From positions 1-48,853 of the forward strand of contig JBOGXB010000006.1 of NCBI GenBank assembly GCA_050694215.1: 48,853 bases of DNA. The letters are read 5' to 3'. The notes under the pieces are model-generated. The model worked only from the letters and a program-made list of their open reading frames with translations. It had not been told where the DNA came from and searched no databases. This DNA is from JBOGXB01 sp050694215 (lineage in GTDB: Bacteria > Actinomycetota > CADDZG01 > WHSQ01). This document shows positions 27,368 to 37,583 of this stretch, piece by piece. The first letter of the stretch is position 1. Every line of letters begins with the position of its first letter. The translations under genes and the position numbers were made by a program.

Positions 27368-27572
27368 ATCCACCCTCCTTGCCGACAGGCCGGTCACACA
27401 CCGGCACGAACTGCCAACGATTCGAGGGTGGACGAAAGAACGGATTGGAGAACGCCGAAACACTAATGAGACCTTCCAGAAAGCACGTCACGCACGAGTC
27501 TGGGATTATGGATATTCGAGGCATAAGCGAACTTAGAGCCATTACGACTGCTCGAAGGGGCTGAGGCGCGCG
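27368..27572. other. Divergent regulatory region, DUF4331 cluster / glgE operon
   Basis: Two hundred bases between divergent starts. It must hold the promoters of both the DUF4331 cluster (minus) and the glgE operon (plus). It is AT-richer than its surroundings around 27470-27545. I could not assign a -35/-10 pair with confidence. Confidence 0.5.
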
Positions 27573-29540
27573 ATGAAGATGGATCTCAAGCAGGGTCACG
27601 TGATCATCGAGCGCATCGAGCCTCAGATCGATGGTGGCCGTTACCGAGCCAAGGCCGTCGTCGGCGACCAGGTCGAGGTCAGCGCCGACATCTACCGGGA
27701 CGGACCGGCCGTACTCCAGGCGGTCATCCGCTTTCGCGGGCCGTCATCGAGGCGCTGGCAGGAGGCACCGATGCGCCAAGCCGATAACGATCGCTGGGTG
27801 GGCACGTTCCCTCCTGACAAGATCGGGGTGTGGCGTTTCGCGATCGAAGCGTGGACCGATCGCTTCGCGACCTGGAAACGCGACCTGGTCAAGCGGCTTG
27901 ACGCGGGTCAGGACGTCGACGTCGAGCTCGAGGAAGGCGCGATGTTGATGGAGGCGCGGCTCGGCTCGGTGCCCGCCACGCGCCGTAAGAAGCTGCAGGC
28001 CGCGGTGGAGGCCGTCCGGGCCGAACCCCCGCGGAAGAGCGCTGAGGGCGTCCGGAATCCGCGTGTCGCGGCGGTTGTAGACCCCCGGATCGAATCGATC
28101 TTGACCGCGTATGCGGATCGCTCCGGCTCGACGATATCGAGCCCCGCTCTCGAGCTCGTCGTCGACAGGGAGAGGGCTCGTTTCGGAGCGTGGTACGAGT
28201 TCTTCCCGCGTTCGACCGGGACCAAGACGAAGCACGGAACGTTCGAGACGGCCAAGAAGGAGCTCTCGAGGATCGCCGGAATGGGATTCGACGTCGTGTA
28301 CCTGCCCCCGATCCATCCGATCGGCAAGTCGTTCCGCAAGGGCAGGAACAACAAGCTCGAGGCCGGGCCCAACGACGTCGGCAGCCCGTGGGCGATCGGT
28401 GGTGAGGCGGGCGGACACAAGGACGTCCACCCCGACCTGGGGACGATCGAGGACTTCGACGACTTCGTCGCAGAGGCCGAACGCCAGGGGCTGGAGGTGG
28501 CGATGGATTTCGCGATCCAGTGCTCCCCCGACCACCCCTGGGTCAAGGAGCACCCTGAATGGTTCGTGCACCGCCCCGATGGAACTATCCGCCACGCGGA
28601 GAACCCCCCGAAGAAGTATCAGGACATCTATCCGATCAACTTCGACACCGAGGACAAGGAAGGTCTTTGGCGCGAGCTCAGAGGCATCCTCGAATACTGG
28701 ATCTCACACGGAGTGAAGATCTACCGCGTCGACAACCCCCACACGAAGACGTTCCCCTTCTGGGAGTGGGTCATCGAGGAGCTCAAGTCGGAGCATCCGG
28801 ATCTGATCCTCCTGGCCGAGGCGTTTACCCGGCCGAAGGTGATGCGACACCTCGCCAAGATCGGCTTCACGCAGTCGTACACGTACTTCACGTGGCGCAA
28901 CGAGAAGTGGGAGATCATCGAGTACCTCAACGAGCTGACCCGCTCGGAGATGAGGCATTACTTCCGTCCCAACTTCTTCGTCAACACACCGGACATCCTT
29001 CACGAGTACCTCCAGATGGGAGGCCCTCCGGCATTCAGGGTCAGACTCGTCCTGGCGGCGTTCCTCTCTCCCAGCTATGGCATCTACTCCGGCTACGAGC
29101 TCTACGAGAACGTCCCCTTCGAGACGGGCAGTGAGGAGTACCTCCACTCCGAGAAGTACGAGCTGAAGCCGCGGGGCTACTCTCGTTCGGCCAGCCTCGC
29201 CCCCTACATCACGCGCGTCAACGAGATCCGCCACAAGCACCCGGCTCTGTCTGAGCTCACCAACCTCACCTTCCATCACATCGACAAGGACCACTTGCTC
29301 GCGTTCTCCAAGCGCTCGCCCGGGCAGGACGCCATCCTCGTGATCGTCAACCTCAACCCATTCCACTGGGAAGAGGCGACGGTTCATCTCGATATCGAAG
29401 CTCTCGGCGTCGAGGAGGGCCGCGAGTTCGAAGTGCACGACCTGATCACCGACACGACCTACGTCTGGCGCGGCTCATCGAGCTACGTGCGCCTGGACCC
29501 CTATGTAGAGCCGGCCCACGTCTTCCGGATCGAAGGCTGA
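27573..29540 (+). CDS. glgE: Maltose-1-phosphate maltosyltransferase GlgE (GH13_3)
   Basis: Transfers maltose from alpha-maltose-1-phosphate to the non-reducing end of an alpha-1,4-glucan, the polymerising step of the GlgE pathway. Its 655 residues match the family. Seen: an N-terminal beta domain (residues 1-115), YEFFPRSTGTKTKHGTF, LPPIHPIGKSFRKGRNN, KIYRVDNPHTK with nucleophile Asp387, and LLAEAFTRPKVM with acid/base Glu416. The 29-residue spacing equals that of the Streptomyces enzyme. ATG at 27573 has GAGG about 6 bases upstream. First gene of the glgE-treS-mak-glgB operon; its TGA overlaps the treS ATG by one base. Confidence 0.96.
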   Translation: MKMDLKQGHVIIERIEPQIDGGRYRAKAVVGDQVEVSADIYRDGPAVLQAVIRFRGPSSRRWQEAPMRQADNDRWVGTFPPDKIGVWRFAIEAWTDRFATWKRDLVKRLDAGQDVDVELEEGAMLMEARLGSVPATRRKKLQAAVEAVRAEPPRKSAEGVRNPRVAAVVDPRIESILTAYADRSGSTISSPALELVVDRERARFGAWYEFFPRSTGTKTKHGTFETAKKELSRIAGMGFDVVYLPPIHPIGKSFRKGRNNKLEAGPNDVGSPWAIGGEAGGHKDVHPDLGTIEDFDDFVAEAERQGLEVAMDFAIQCSPDHPWVKEHPEWFVHRPDGTIRHAENPPKKYQDIYPINFDTEDKEGLWRELRGILEYWISHGVKIYRVDNPHTKTFPFWEWVIEELKSEHPDLILLAEAFTRPKVMRHLAKIGFTQSYTYFTWRNEKWEIIEYLNELTRSEMRHYFRPNFFVNTPDILHEYLQMGGPPAFRVRLVLAAFLSPSYGIYSGYELYENVPFETGSEEYLHSEKYELKPRGYSRSASLAPYITRVNEIRHKHPALSELTNLTFHHIDKDHLLAFSKRSPGQDAILVIVNLNPFHWEEATVHLDIEALGVEEGREFEVHDLITDTTYVWRGSSSYVRLDPYVEPAHVFRIEG

Positions 29541-31182
29541 TGACCGCCCCCGAGCGTGACCCCCTCTGGTACAAGACGGCCGTCCTCTACGAGCTGTACG
29601 TGCGCAGCTTCAACGACTCCAACGGAGATGGCTTCGGCGACTTCAAGGGCCTCACCGAGAAGCTCGACTACCTCGAGTGGTTGGGCATCGACTGCATCTG
29701 GCTGCTCCCCTTCTATCAGTCCCCGTTGCGCGACGGCGGCTACGATATCTCCGACTTCTTCTCGATCCTGCCGGAGTACGGGAACCTCAACGACTTCATG
29801 GAGTTCCTCGATGCCGCGCACGAAAGTGGGATCCGCGTGGTCGCGGACATCGTCATGAATCACACCTCGGACCAGCACCCGTGGTTCCAGGAGTCGCGCA
29901 AGCCCGGTTCCGCCAAACGCGACTGGTACGTGTGGTCGGACGACCCGGAGAAGTATCCCGACGCCCGCATCATCTTCGTCGATACCGAGAAGTCGAACTG
30001 GACCTGGGACGAGGAGGCCGGCGCTTATTACTGGCATCGCTTCTTCAGTCATCAACCCGACCTCAACTACGACAACGAAGAGGTCCAGGAGCAGATGCTT
30101 GCAGTGCTCCGATTCTGGCTGGATCTCGGCCTCGATGGTTTCCGGTTGGACGCGGTCCCTTATCTATTCGAGCGTGAGGGCACGATCTGCGAGAACCTGC
30201 CGGAGACGCACGCCTTCCTCAAGCGAGTGCGGGCCGATCTGGACAAGCAGTACGACAACATCGTGCTGCTCGCGGAAGCGAATCAGTGGCCAGCGGACGT
30301 GGTCCCATACTTCGGGGACGACGACGAATGCCACATGAACTTCCACTTCCCCCTCATGCCGCGCATGTTCATGGCAGCCCGCCGTCAGGTCCGCTATCCG
30401 ATCGCGGAGATCCTCGAGCAGACTCCCGAGATACCTCCTCGCTCGCAATGGGGCATCTTTCTCCGCAACCACGACGAGCTGACGCTGGAGATGGTCACCG
30501 ACGAAGAGCGTGACTACATGTACAAGGAGTACGCGAAGGACCCTCGGATGAAACTGAATCTGGGCATCCGCCGGCGCCTGGCACCCCTGCTCGAGAACAA
30601 CCGCGACCAGATCGAGCTCTTCCACGCAATGCTGCTGTCGCTACCAGGCACGCCGATCATTTACTACGGTGACGAGCTTCGGATGGGCGACAACTTCTAT
30701 CTCGGTGATCGCGACGGCGTTCGCACGCCGATGCAGTGGACGGGCGACCGGAACGCGGGCTTCTCGAAGGCCGACTTCGCACAACTGTACCTGCCGATCC
30801 TGCTCGATCCCGTCTACGGATACCAGGCGATCAACGTCGAGGGCCAGCTCCGCAACCAATATTCGTTCCTGCAGTGGTTTCGGAGGTTGCTGGCGGTGCG
30901 CAAGCAACACCCCGTGCTGGGAATGGGATCCTTCGAGGTGCTTCACCCAGAGAACGCAACGATCTTCGCCTACATTCGCAAGTGGAACGACGACATCATC
31001 ATGTGTGTTAACAACCTCTCGTCGAGAGCTCAGGCGGCGGAGTTAGACCTCTCCGCCTATGAGGGTATGTACCCCATAGAGATGCTGGGAAGAGAGCGCT
31101 TCCCACGAGTAGGTGAGCTGCCCTACCTGCTCACCTTCGGCCCTCACAGCTTCTATTGGTTCCAACTCGTATCGGAGGAAGT

Positions 31183-31186
<4 letters not shown>
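29540..31186 (+). CDS. treS: Trehalose synthase TreS (maltose alpha-D-glucosyltransferase, GH13_16)
   Basis: Isomerises trehalose and maltose reversibly, feeding maltose to the maltokinase encoded next. The 548-residue product has SFNDSNGDGFGDFKGL at the start, ADIVMNHTSDQHPWFQ (region I), FRLDAVPYL with nucleophile Asp204, VLLAEANQWP with acid/base Glu246, and FLRNHDELTLEMV (region IV). It is the single-domain form, not fused to maltokinase. The start overlaps the glgE stop (TGATG). The end GTGTGA overlaps the GTG of mak by one base, so the genes are probably translated together. Confidence 0.96.
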
Positions 31187-32615
<1,429 letters not shown>

Positions 32616-32619
<4 letters not shown>

Positions 32620-34802
32620 CGGCGCGCCCACCTTCGCCACGGGCTGCCGCTCAGTCTGACGTCGAACGTCTCGCAAGAGGTGAGTTGCGAGATCCTCACA
32701 GCCTGCTTGGCAGGCATAGCGTGGAGGGCGGCACGATCGTCCGGGCCTGGCGCCCTCGAGCGGAGACGGTTCGGGTGCTCGTGGGTGGTGAGCTCGCCGC
32801 CAAGCTCGAGATGGTCCACCAAGCCGGGCTATTCGAGGGCATCGTCGAGGATCCCCTCGAAGGCTACGAGCTCGAGGTCGGCTACGCGGATGGCCAGACG
32901 TTCGTGCTCAAGGACCCCTATGCGTTCCTCCCGACGCTCGGCGAGCTCGATCTGCACCTCGCGGGAGAGGGCAGGCACACCCGGTTGTGGGAGAAGCTGG
33001 GCGCGCACCGCCAGACGATCGACGGGGTCGAAGGGGTCGCCTTTGCGGTGTGGGCACCCAACGCGCGCAGCGTGCGCGTCGTGGGTGACTTCAACAGCTG
33101 GGATGGACGGCTCCATCCGATGCGTTCGCTTGGCCCCTCGGGGATCTGGGAGCTGTTCGTCCCCGATGTGCAGGACAGATCTCTCTACAAGTTCGAGGTC
33201 GTCACGGCTCAGGGGAACCTCGTGCTGAAGACGGATCCCTTCGCGGCCGCGACGGAGCCGCCGCCGAGCAACGCGTGCATCGTGTACACCTCGCAGTACG
33301 AGTTCGGCGATCAGGACTGGCTCGACAACCGAAGGGCCCTCGATCCGCAACGGGCACCAATGTCCGTCTACGAGCTGCATCTGGGCTCCTGGCGGCGAGG
33401 CCCGAACGGCGAGACCATCACATACCGCACCGTCGCCCCCGGCCTTGCCGAGTACTGCAACCAGATGGGCTTCACCCACGTCGAGCTCATGCCGCTCGCC
33501 GAGCATCCCTTCACGGGGTCGTGGGGCTATCAGGTCAGCAACTACTTCGCCCCGACCGCCCGCTTCGGCTCTCCGGACGACCTCCGCTATCTCGTCGACA
33601 CGCTGCACCGCAACGGCATCGGTGTGATCATGGACTGGGTACCGGCCCACTTCCCCAAGGACGAGTGGGCTCTTGCGCGCTTCGATGGGACGGCCCTCTA
33701 CGAACACGTGGACCCGCGCAAGGGTGAGCATCCCGATTGGGGAACCCTCGTGTTCAACTTTGGTCGCAACGAGATTCGGAACTTCCTGATCTCCAACGCG
33801 CTGTACTGGATCGAGGAGTTCCACCTCGACGGCCTTCGGGTCGACGCCGTGGCATCGATGCTCTATCTCGACTACAGCCGCGAGGAGGGCGAGTGGGTTC
33901 CCAACGAGTTCGGGGGGCGTGAGGACCTAGATGCGATCGAGTTCCTGAAGCAGCTCAACACGGTCGTCTACGGGGAGCATCCCGGCGTCCTGATGATCGC
34001 CGAGGAATCGACTGCATGGCCCGGGGTGACTCGGCCCGTCCATCTCGGAGGTCTCGGATTCGGTTTCAAGTGGAACATGGGATGGATGCACGACACGCTT
34101 CTGTACTTCTCGAAAGCGCCGATCTTCCGCCGCTACCATCACAATCAGCTCACCTTCAGCATGATGTACGCGTACAGCGAGAACTTCACGCTGCCTTTAT
34201 CGCACGACGAGGTCGTTCACGGGAAAGGGTCGCTGATCAACAAGATGCCCGGAGACAAGTGGCAGCGACTGGCCAACCTGCGCGCGCTCTACGCGTTCAT
34301 GTGGGCCCACCCCGGGAAGAAGCTCCTCTTCATGGGCGGAGAGTTCGCGCAGGAACGCGAGTGGGACCACGATGAGAGCCTCGACTGGCACCTCCTGAAG
34401 GATCCCCACCATGAGGGCATGAGACGGTTCGTGGCGGACCTGAACCGCGTCTACACGAGGAACCCTTCGCTTTGGGAGCTCGACACCTCGCCGGATGGGT
34501 TCCGGTGGATCGACGCCAACGACGCCGACAACAACGTCATCTCCTTCTATCGTGTGGGCGCCGACGGCAGCATCGTCGTGTGCATCTCCAACCTGTCTCC
34601 GGTCCCGCGCACCGGCTTTCGGGTGGGCTTGCCGGTTGGGGGGAGCTACGGCGAGGTCATCAACACCGACGCAGGCGCCTACGGTGGCAGCAACCTCGGC
34701 AACATGGGCACCGTCGAGGCGCACCCCATGTCGTGGCATGGCCTCGACCACTCGAGCCAGGTGACCCTCCCCCCGCTGGCCACCATCTGGCTCCGGCATT
34801 GA
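32616..34802 (+). CDS. glgB: 1,4-alpha-glucan branching enzyme GlgB (GH13_9)
   Basis: Makes alpha-1,6 branches in the glucan made by GlgE. The 728 residues cover two N-terminal CBM48-type modules (residues 20-110 and 120-225; the second has FAVWAPNARSVRVVGDFNSWDG), the GH13 barrel and a C-terminal beta domain. Catalytic motifs: DWVPAHFPKDEWAL, GLRVDAVASMLYLDY with nucleophile Asp410, IAEESTAWP with acid/base Glu463, and LPLSHDEVVHGKGS. The 53-residue gap between the two catalytic residues equals that of the E. coli enzyme. ATG at 32616 overlaps the mak stop and has a GAGGTGAG upstream. Confidence 0.96.
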
Positions 34803-34860
34803 CCCCCTTTTCTCGTAACTGGCGCCCCCCAGAAAGCCGTTCCCGGGGGTATAGAACCGC

Positions 34861-36288
34861 GTGAGTCGCATCGTCGTCCACGGCCACTTCTACCAGCCGC
34901 CGCGCGAGAATCCCTGGACCGGCAGGATCGACGCGCAGCCGAGCGCCGCGCCGTTCCACGATTGGAATGAGCGGGTCCACGCAGAGTGCTACCGGCCGAC
35001 CGCCTTTTCAACGATCCCGACCGAGCCGGGCGACCGCGTGGTCAACAACTTCGAGCGTCTCTCCTTCAACGTCGGCCCGACGCTCCTCGCGTGGATGGAG
35101 AAGGCCGACCCCCAGACCTATGGCCGCATCATCGAGGCCGACCGGCTGAGTCTCCACAGGCTCGGTCACGGGAACGCGATGGCTCAAGCGTTCCATCACA
35201 CGATCCTCCCCCTCTCGACTTTGCGCGATGTGCGCACGCAGGTGCGTTGGGGGCTTGCGGATTTCCGGTATCGGTTCGGACGCGATCCCGAGGGCATGTG
35301 GCTTCCCGAGACCGCCGCGAGCGACAACGTCCTCGGCGTCCTCATCGAGGAAGGTCTCCGCTTCACAATCCTCGCGCCGGGCCAAGCCCGGGGTGCAGTC
35401 GACACCCGCACACCCCATCGTTACCTGCACCGCGACGGGTCGGGTCGCTCGCTGGCACTGTTCTTCTACGACGGCGACATTGCGCGCTCGATTGCTTTCG
35501 AGAGGGCAGGTTCCTCGGCCGAGGGGTTCATCCGCCTCTTCGAGTCGCGGCTCGGTGAAAGGCAGCACCTCATCCACGCGGCGACGGACGGCGAGACCTA
35601 TGGTCATCATCACATCTTCACGGACCTCGGGCTCGCATACGCGCTGTTCATCGAAGCGGAGCGCCGCGGCATCGAGGTAACGAACTACAGCGCGTACCTC
35701 GACGGCCATCCTCCGCAAGACGACGTGAGAATCCGGGGCGGCGAGGGCAGCTCGTGGTCGTGTGCACACGGGGTCGGCAGGTGGACACGAGACTGTGGCT
35801 GCTCGACCGGTGGGGACCCCGGATGGAATCAAAGCTGGAGAGGCCCGCTTCGTGCCGCGCTCGACATCGTGCGCGATGCGGCCGACAACGTCTTTCAACG
35901 CATGGGCGCCGCCCTCTTCAAGAACCCGTGGGAAGCTCGCGATCACTATGTCGACGTGGTGATCGGTCGAACCGAATGGGACGAGCTCATCGCTCGGGAG
36001 GCGTCCGGCCCGCTCGACGATGCAGCTAGGAAAACGGCCCAAGCGCTGCTCCAGTTGCAGGAGAGCTCGATGTCGATGTTCACGAGCTGCGGCTGGTTCT
36101 TCAACGACATCGGCGGCATCGAGACGATCCAGATCCTGCGCTACGCGGCGCGCACCCTGGACCTGATGGAGAGCCTCGACCAACCCACGCCCGAGAAGGC
36201 AATGCTGGAGCAGTTGGAACAGGCCAAGAGTAACGATCCTGAACTGGGCACCGGAGCCGACGTCTATCGTCAAACTGCTCGAGTGTGA
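34861..36288 (+). CDS. Short GH57/DUF3536 family glycoside hydrolase-like protein
   Basis: A 475-residue protein. Its N-terminus HGHFYQPPRENPWTGRIDAQ, then FHDWNERVHAECYRP, matches the DUF3536-containing GH57 group. Probable catalytic residues are Glu150 in GMWLPETAASDN and Asp243 in ATDGETYGHHH. It continues with the conserved SWSCAHGVGRW...DCGCSTGG block and FTSCGWFFNDIGGIETIQ. Family members I know of are about 800 residues, so it lacks roughly the last 300. The activity is unknown; its place 58 bases after glgB suggests alpha-glucan processing. GTG start at 34861. Confidence 0.82.
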   Translation: MSRIVVHGHFYQPPRENPWTGRIDAQPSAAPFHDWNERVHAECYRPTAFSTIPTEPGDRVVNNFERLSFNVGPTLLAWMEKADPQTYGRIIEADRLSLHRLGHGNAMAQAFHHTILPLSTLRDVRTQVRWGLADFRYRFGRDPEGMWLPETAASDNVLGVLIEEGLRFTILAPGQARGAVDTRTPHRYLHRDGSGRSLALFFYDGDIARSIAFERAGSSAEGFIRLFESRLGERQHLIHAATDGETYGHHHIFTDLGLAYALFIEAERRGIEVTNYSAYLDGHPPQDDVRIRGGEGSSWSCAHGVGRWTRDCGCSTGGDPGWNQSWRGPLRAALDIVRDAADNVFQRMGAALFKNPWEARDHYVDVVIGRTEWDELIAREASGPLDDAARKTAQALLQLQESSMSMFTSCGWFFNDIGGIETIQILRYAARTLDLMESLDQPTPEKAMLEQLEQAKSNDPELGTGADVYRQTARV

Positions 36289-36289
36289 C

Positions 36290-36317
36290 GAGAGCCGCGC
36301 TGTGCGCGGCTCTCATG
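36290..36317. terminator. Perfect hairpin between convergent genes, probable bidirectional terminator
   Basis: GAGAGCCGCGC-TGT-GCGCGGCTCTC forms an 11-pair perfect stem with a three-base loop, just after the GH57/DUF3536 stop and before the end of the converging beta-propeller gene. There is no U-tract, as is common in high-GC actinobacteria. Confidence 0.7.
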
Positions 36318-36337
36318 ACACTCGACGCGGGGATGGA

Positions 36338-37498
36338 TCACATGTGCTTGCGGTGGAACCTCAGTATGTCTATGCCCCGCGTGTAGTCGACCGCGTACAC
36401 GATCTGCCTGTTCACCCAGTAGGCGGCCGAGGTGGAACCGGCGAAGGGCACGAACCAGCCGGCTTCCTTGATCTTGCCGTTGCGCTTGATGTCGAGGAAG
36501 CGCGTTCCGTGCTCGTAGTAACCCAGCGCCACGAGCCCGCCGTTCCGGTACGTGGGGTGCTCGTCGAACCAGTGGGCCGAGCAGCCGAGCGCGTTCGCAG
36601 CAGGCTTGCCGTCCGAGTACGTGCCGTTACCCAAGCGATACGTGTCGACCAGCTTGAACGTCCTGGTGCGCCTCACGCGGCGGGAGTCGAAAGTCATGAA
36701 GGGCCCGTTGGACTCATCGCAGCGCGGGTTGAAGTTACGCTCGCCCTGCATGAGGACGAACCGAGCACGGCCCCGGTTCGGCCAGTGGCCGGAGTGGAAC
36801 AGGAACCCCTCGGGGTCGGGGTTCTTGCCCCGGGCGATCACCTTCGGCCTGAGCGGCTTGCGGACGTCGAGCCACTGGAAGGGGTCGGAGATGGTCGACG
36901 TGATGAGGAAGCCGTTGCGGAACTCCTCGACGTCGTGGGCTCCGTCATCGTTCAAGCCCGTCCGCGCGTGCCAGCTCTTCTTGCTGTCGCGGTCGGCGGC
37001 CAGCTTCGGCTTGGCGGGGTTGCGCAGATCGACGATCGTGCCGTCCGAGCCGTAGGCCCACCTGCACCTGAGGATGCAGCTCGTCGTGTGGTCACCCGCG
37101 CCCTCGAGCTGCGCGATCTCCTGGATGTTGGACTTGTCCTCGACGTTCCAGACGTGGAGCACGTCGAGAGGCAGCGACTCGGAGAACAGGAGCGTGTCCC
37201 CGTCCGGGGACAGCGCGACGTTCTCGTTCTCGAACTGGAATCCGAGCGGCTCCACATCGAGCAGCTGGGGGTCCAGCGGGTTGGAGATGTCGTAGACGGA
37301 GATGTTCTTCCAGCTCGTCAGGTACATGAACTTGCCCTGGATCGTGAGGCCGGTCGACGTGGACTGCTCGGTGGGCACGAAACCCACGTACTCGACGTTG
37401 TCGGTCGTGAACCCACCCGGCGTGGGGCCCGCCCCGGCCGGCGCCACCATGCCCGCAACGAGGGCCACGGCGCAAAACATCAGCACGGATCGCTTCAT
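36338..37498 (-). CDS. Secreted LVIVD-type beta-propeller protein
   Basis: A 386-residue exported protein with a signal peptide (SVLMFCAVALVAGMVAPAGA). It then repeats a pattern of KNISVYDISNPLDPQLL, GTIVDLRNPAKPKLA, DPFQWLDVRKPLRPKVI, and RFLDIKRNGKIKEAGWF, which are LVIVD-like blades of a beta-propeller. Such proteins are surface or secreted, with unknown ligands. Cysteines in SCILRCRW and near GCSAHW may form disulfides. ATG at 37498 has an AGGAGG 8 bases upstream. It is 85 bases downstream of the large VWA-domain gene on the same strand and may be co-expressed with it. Confidence 0.8.
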   Translation of the reverse strand: MKRSVLMFCAVALVAGMVAPAGAGPTPGGFTTDNVEYVGFVPTEQSTSTGLTIQGKFMYLTSWKNISVYDISNPLDPQLLDVEPLGFQFENENVALSPDGDTLLFSESLPLDVLHVWNVEDKSNIQEIAQLEGAGDHTTSCILRCRWAYGSDGTIVDLRNPAKPKLAADRDSKKSWHARTGLNDDGAHDVEEFRNGFLITSTISDPFQWLDVRKPLRPKVIARGKNPDPEGFLFHSGHWPNRGRARFVLMQGERNFNPRCDESNGPFMTFDSRRVRRTRTFKLVDTYRLGNGTYSDGKPAANALGCSAHWFDEHPTYRNGGLVALGYYEHGTRFLDIKRNGKIKEAGWFVPFAGSTSAAYWVNRQIVYAVDYTRGIDILRFHRKHM

Positions 37499-37583
37499 CT
37501 GCTCGTCCTCCTAGGAGTGTCCTTTCGTAGGGGTTCGCCTCCGAGGGGGGCCCTCCTGCCACCCTCCAGGCGAACGCGACCCC

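Noticed and set aside
34803..34860. Weak CCCCC/GGGGG stem between glgB and the GH57/DUF3536 gene
   Set aside because: Only about five pairs with a long loop and no U-tract; not convincing as a terminator.
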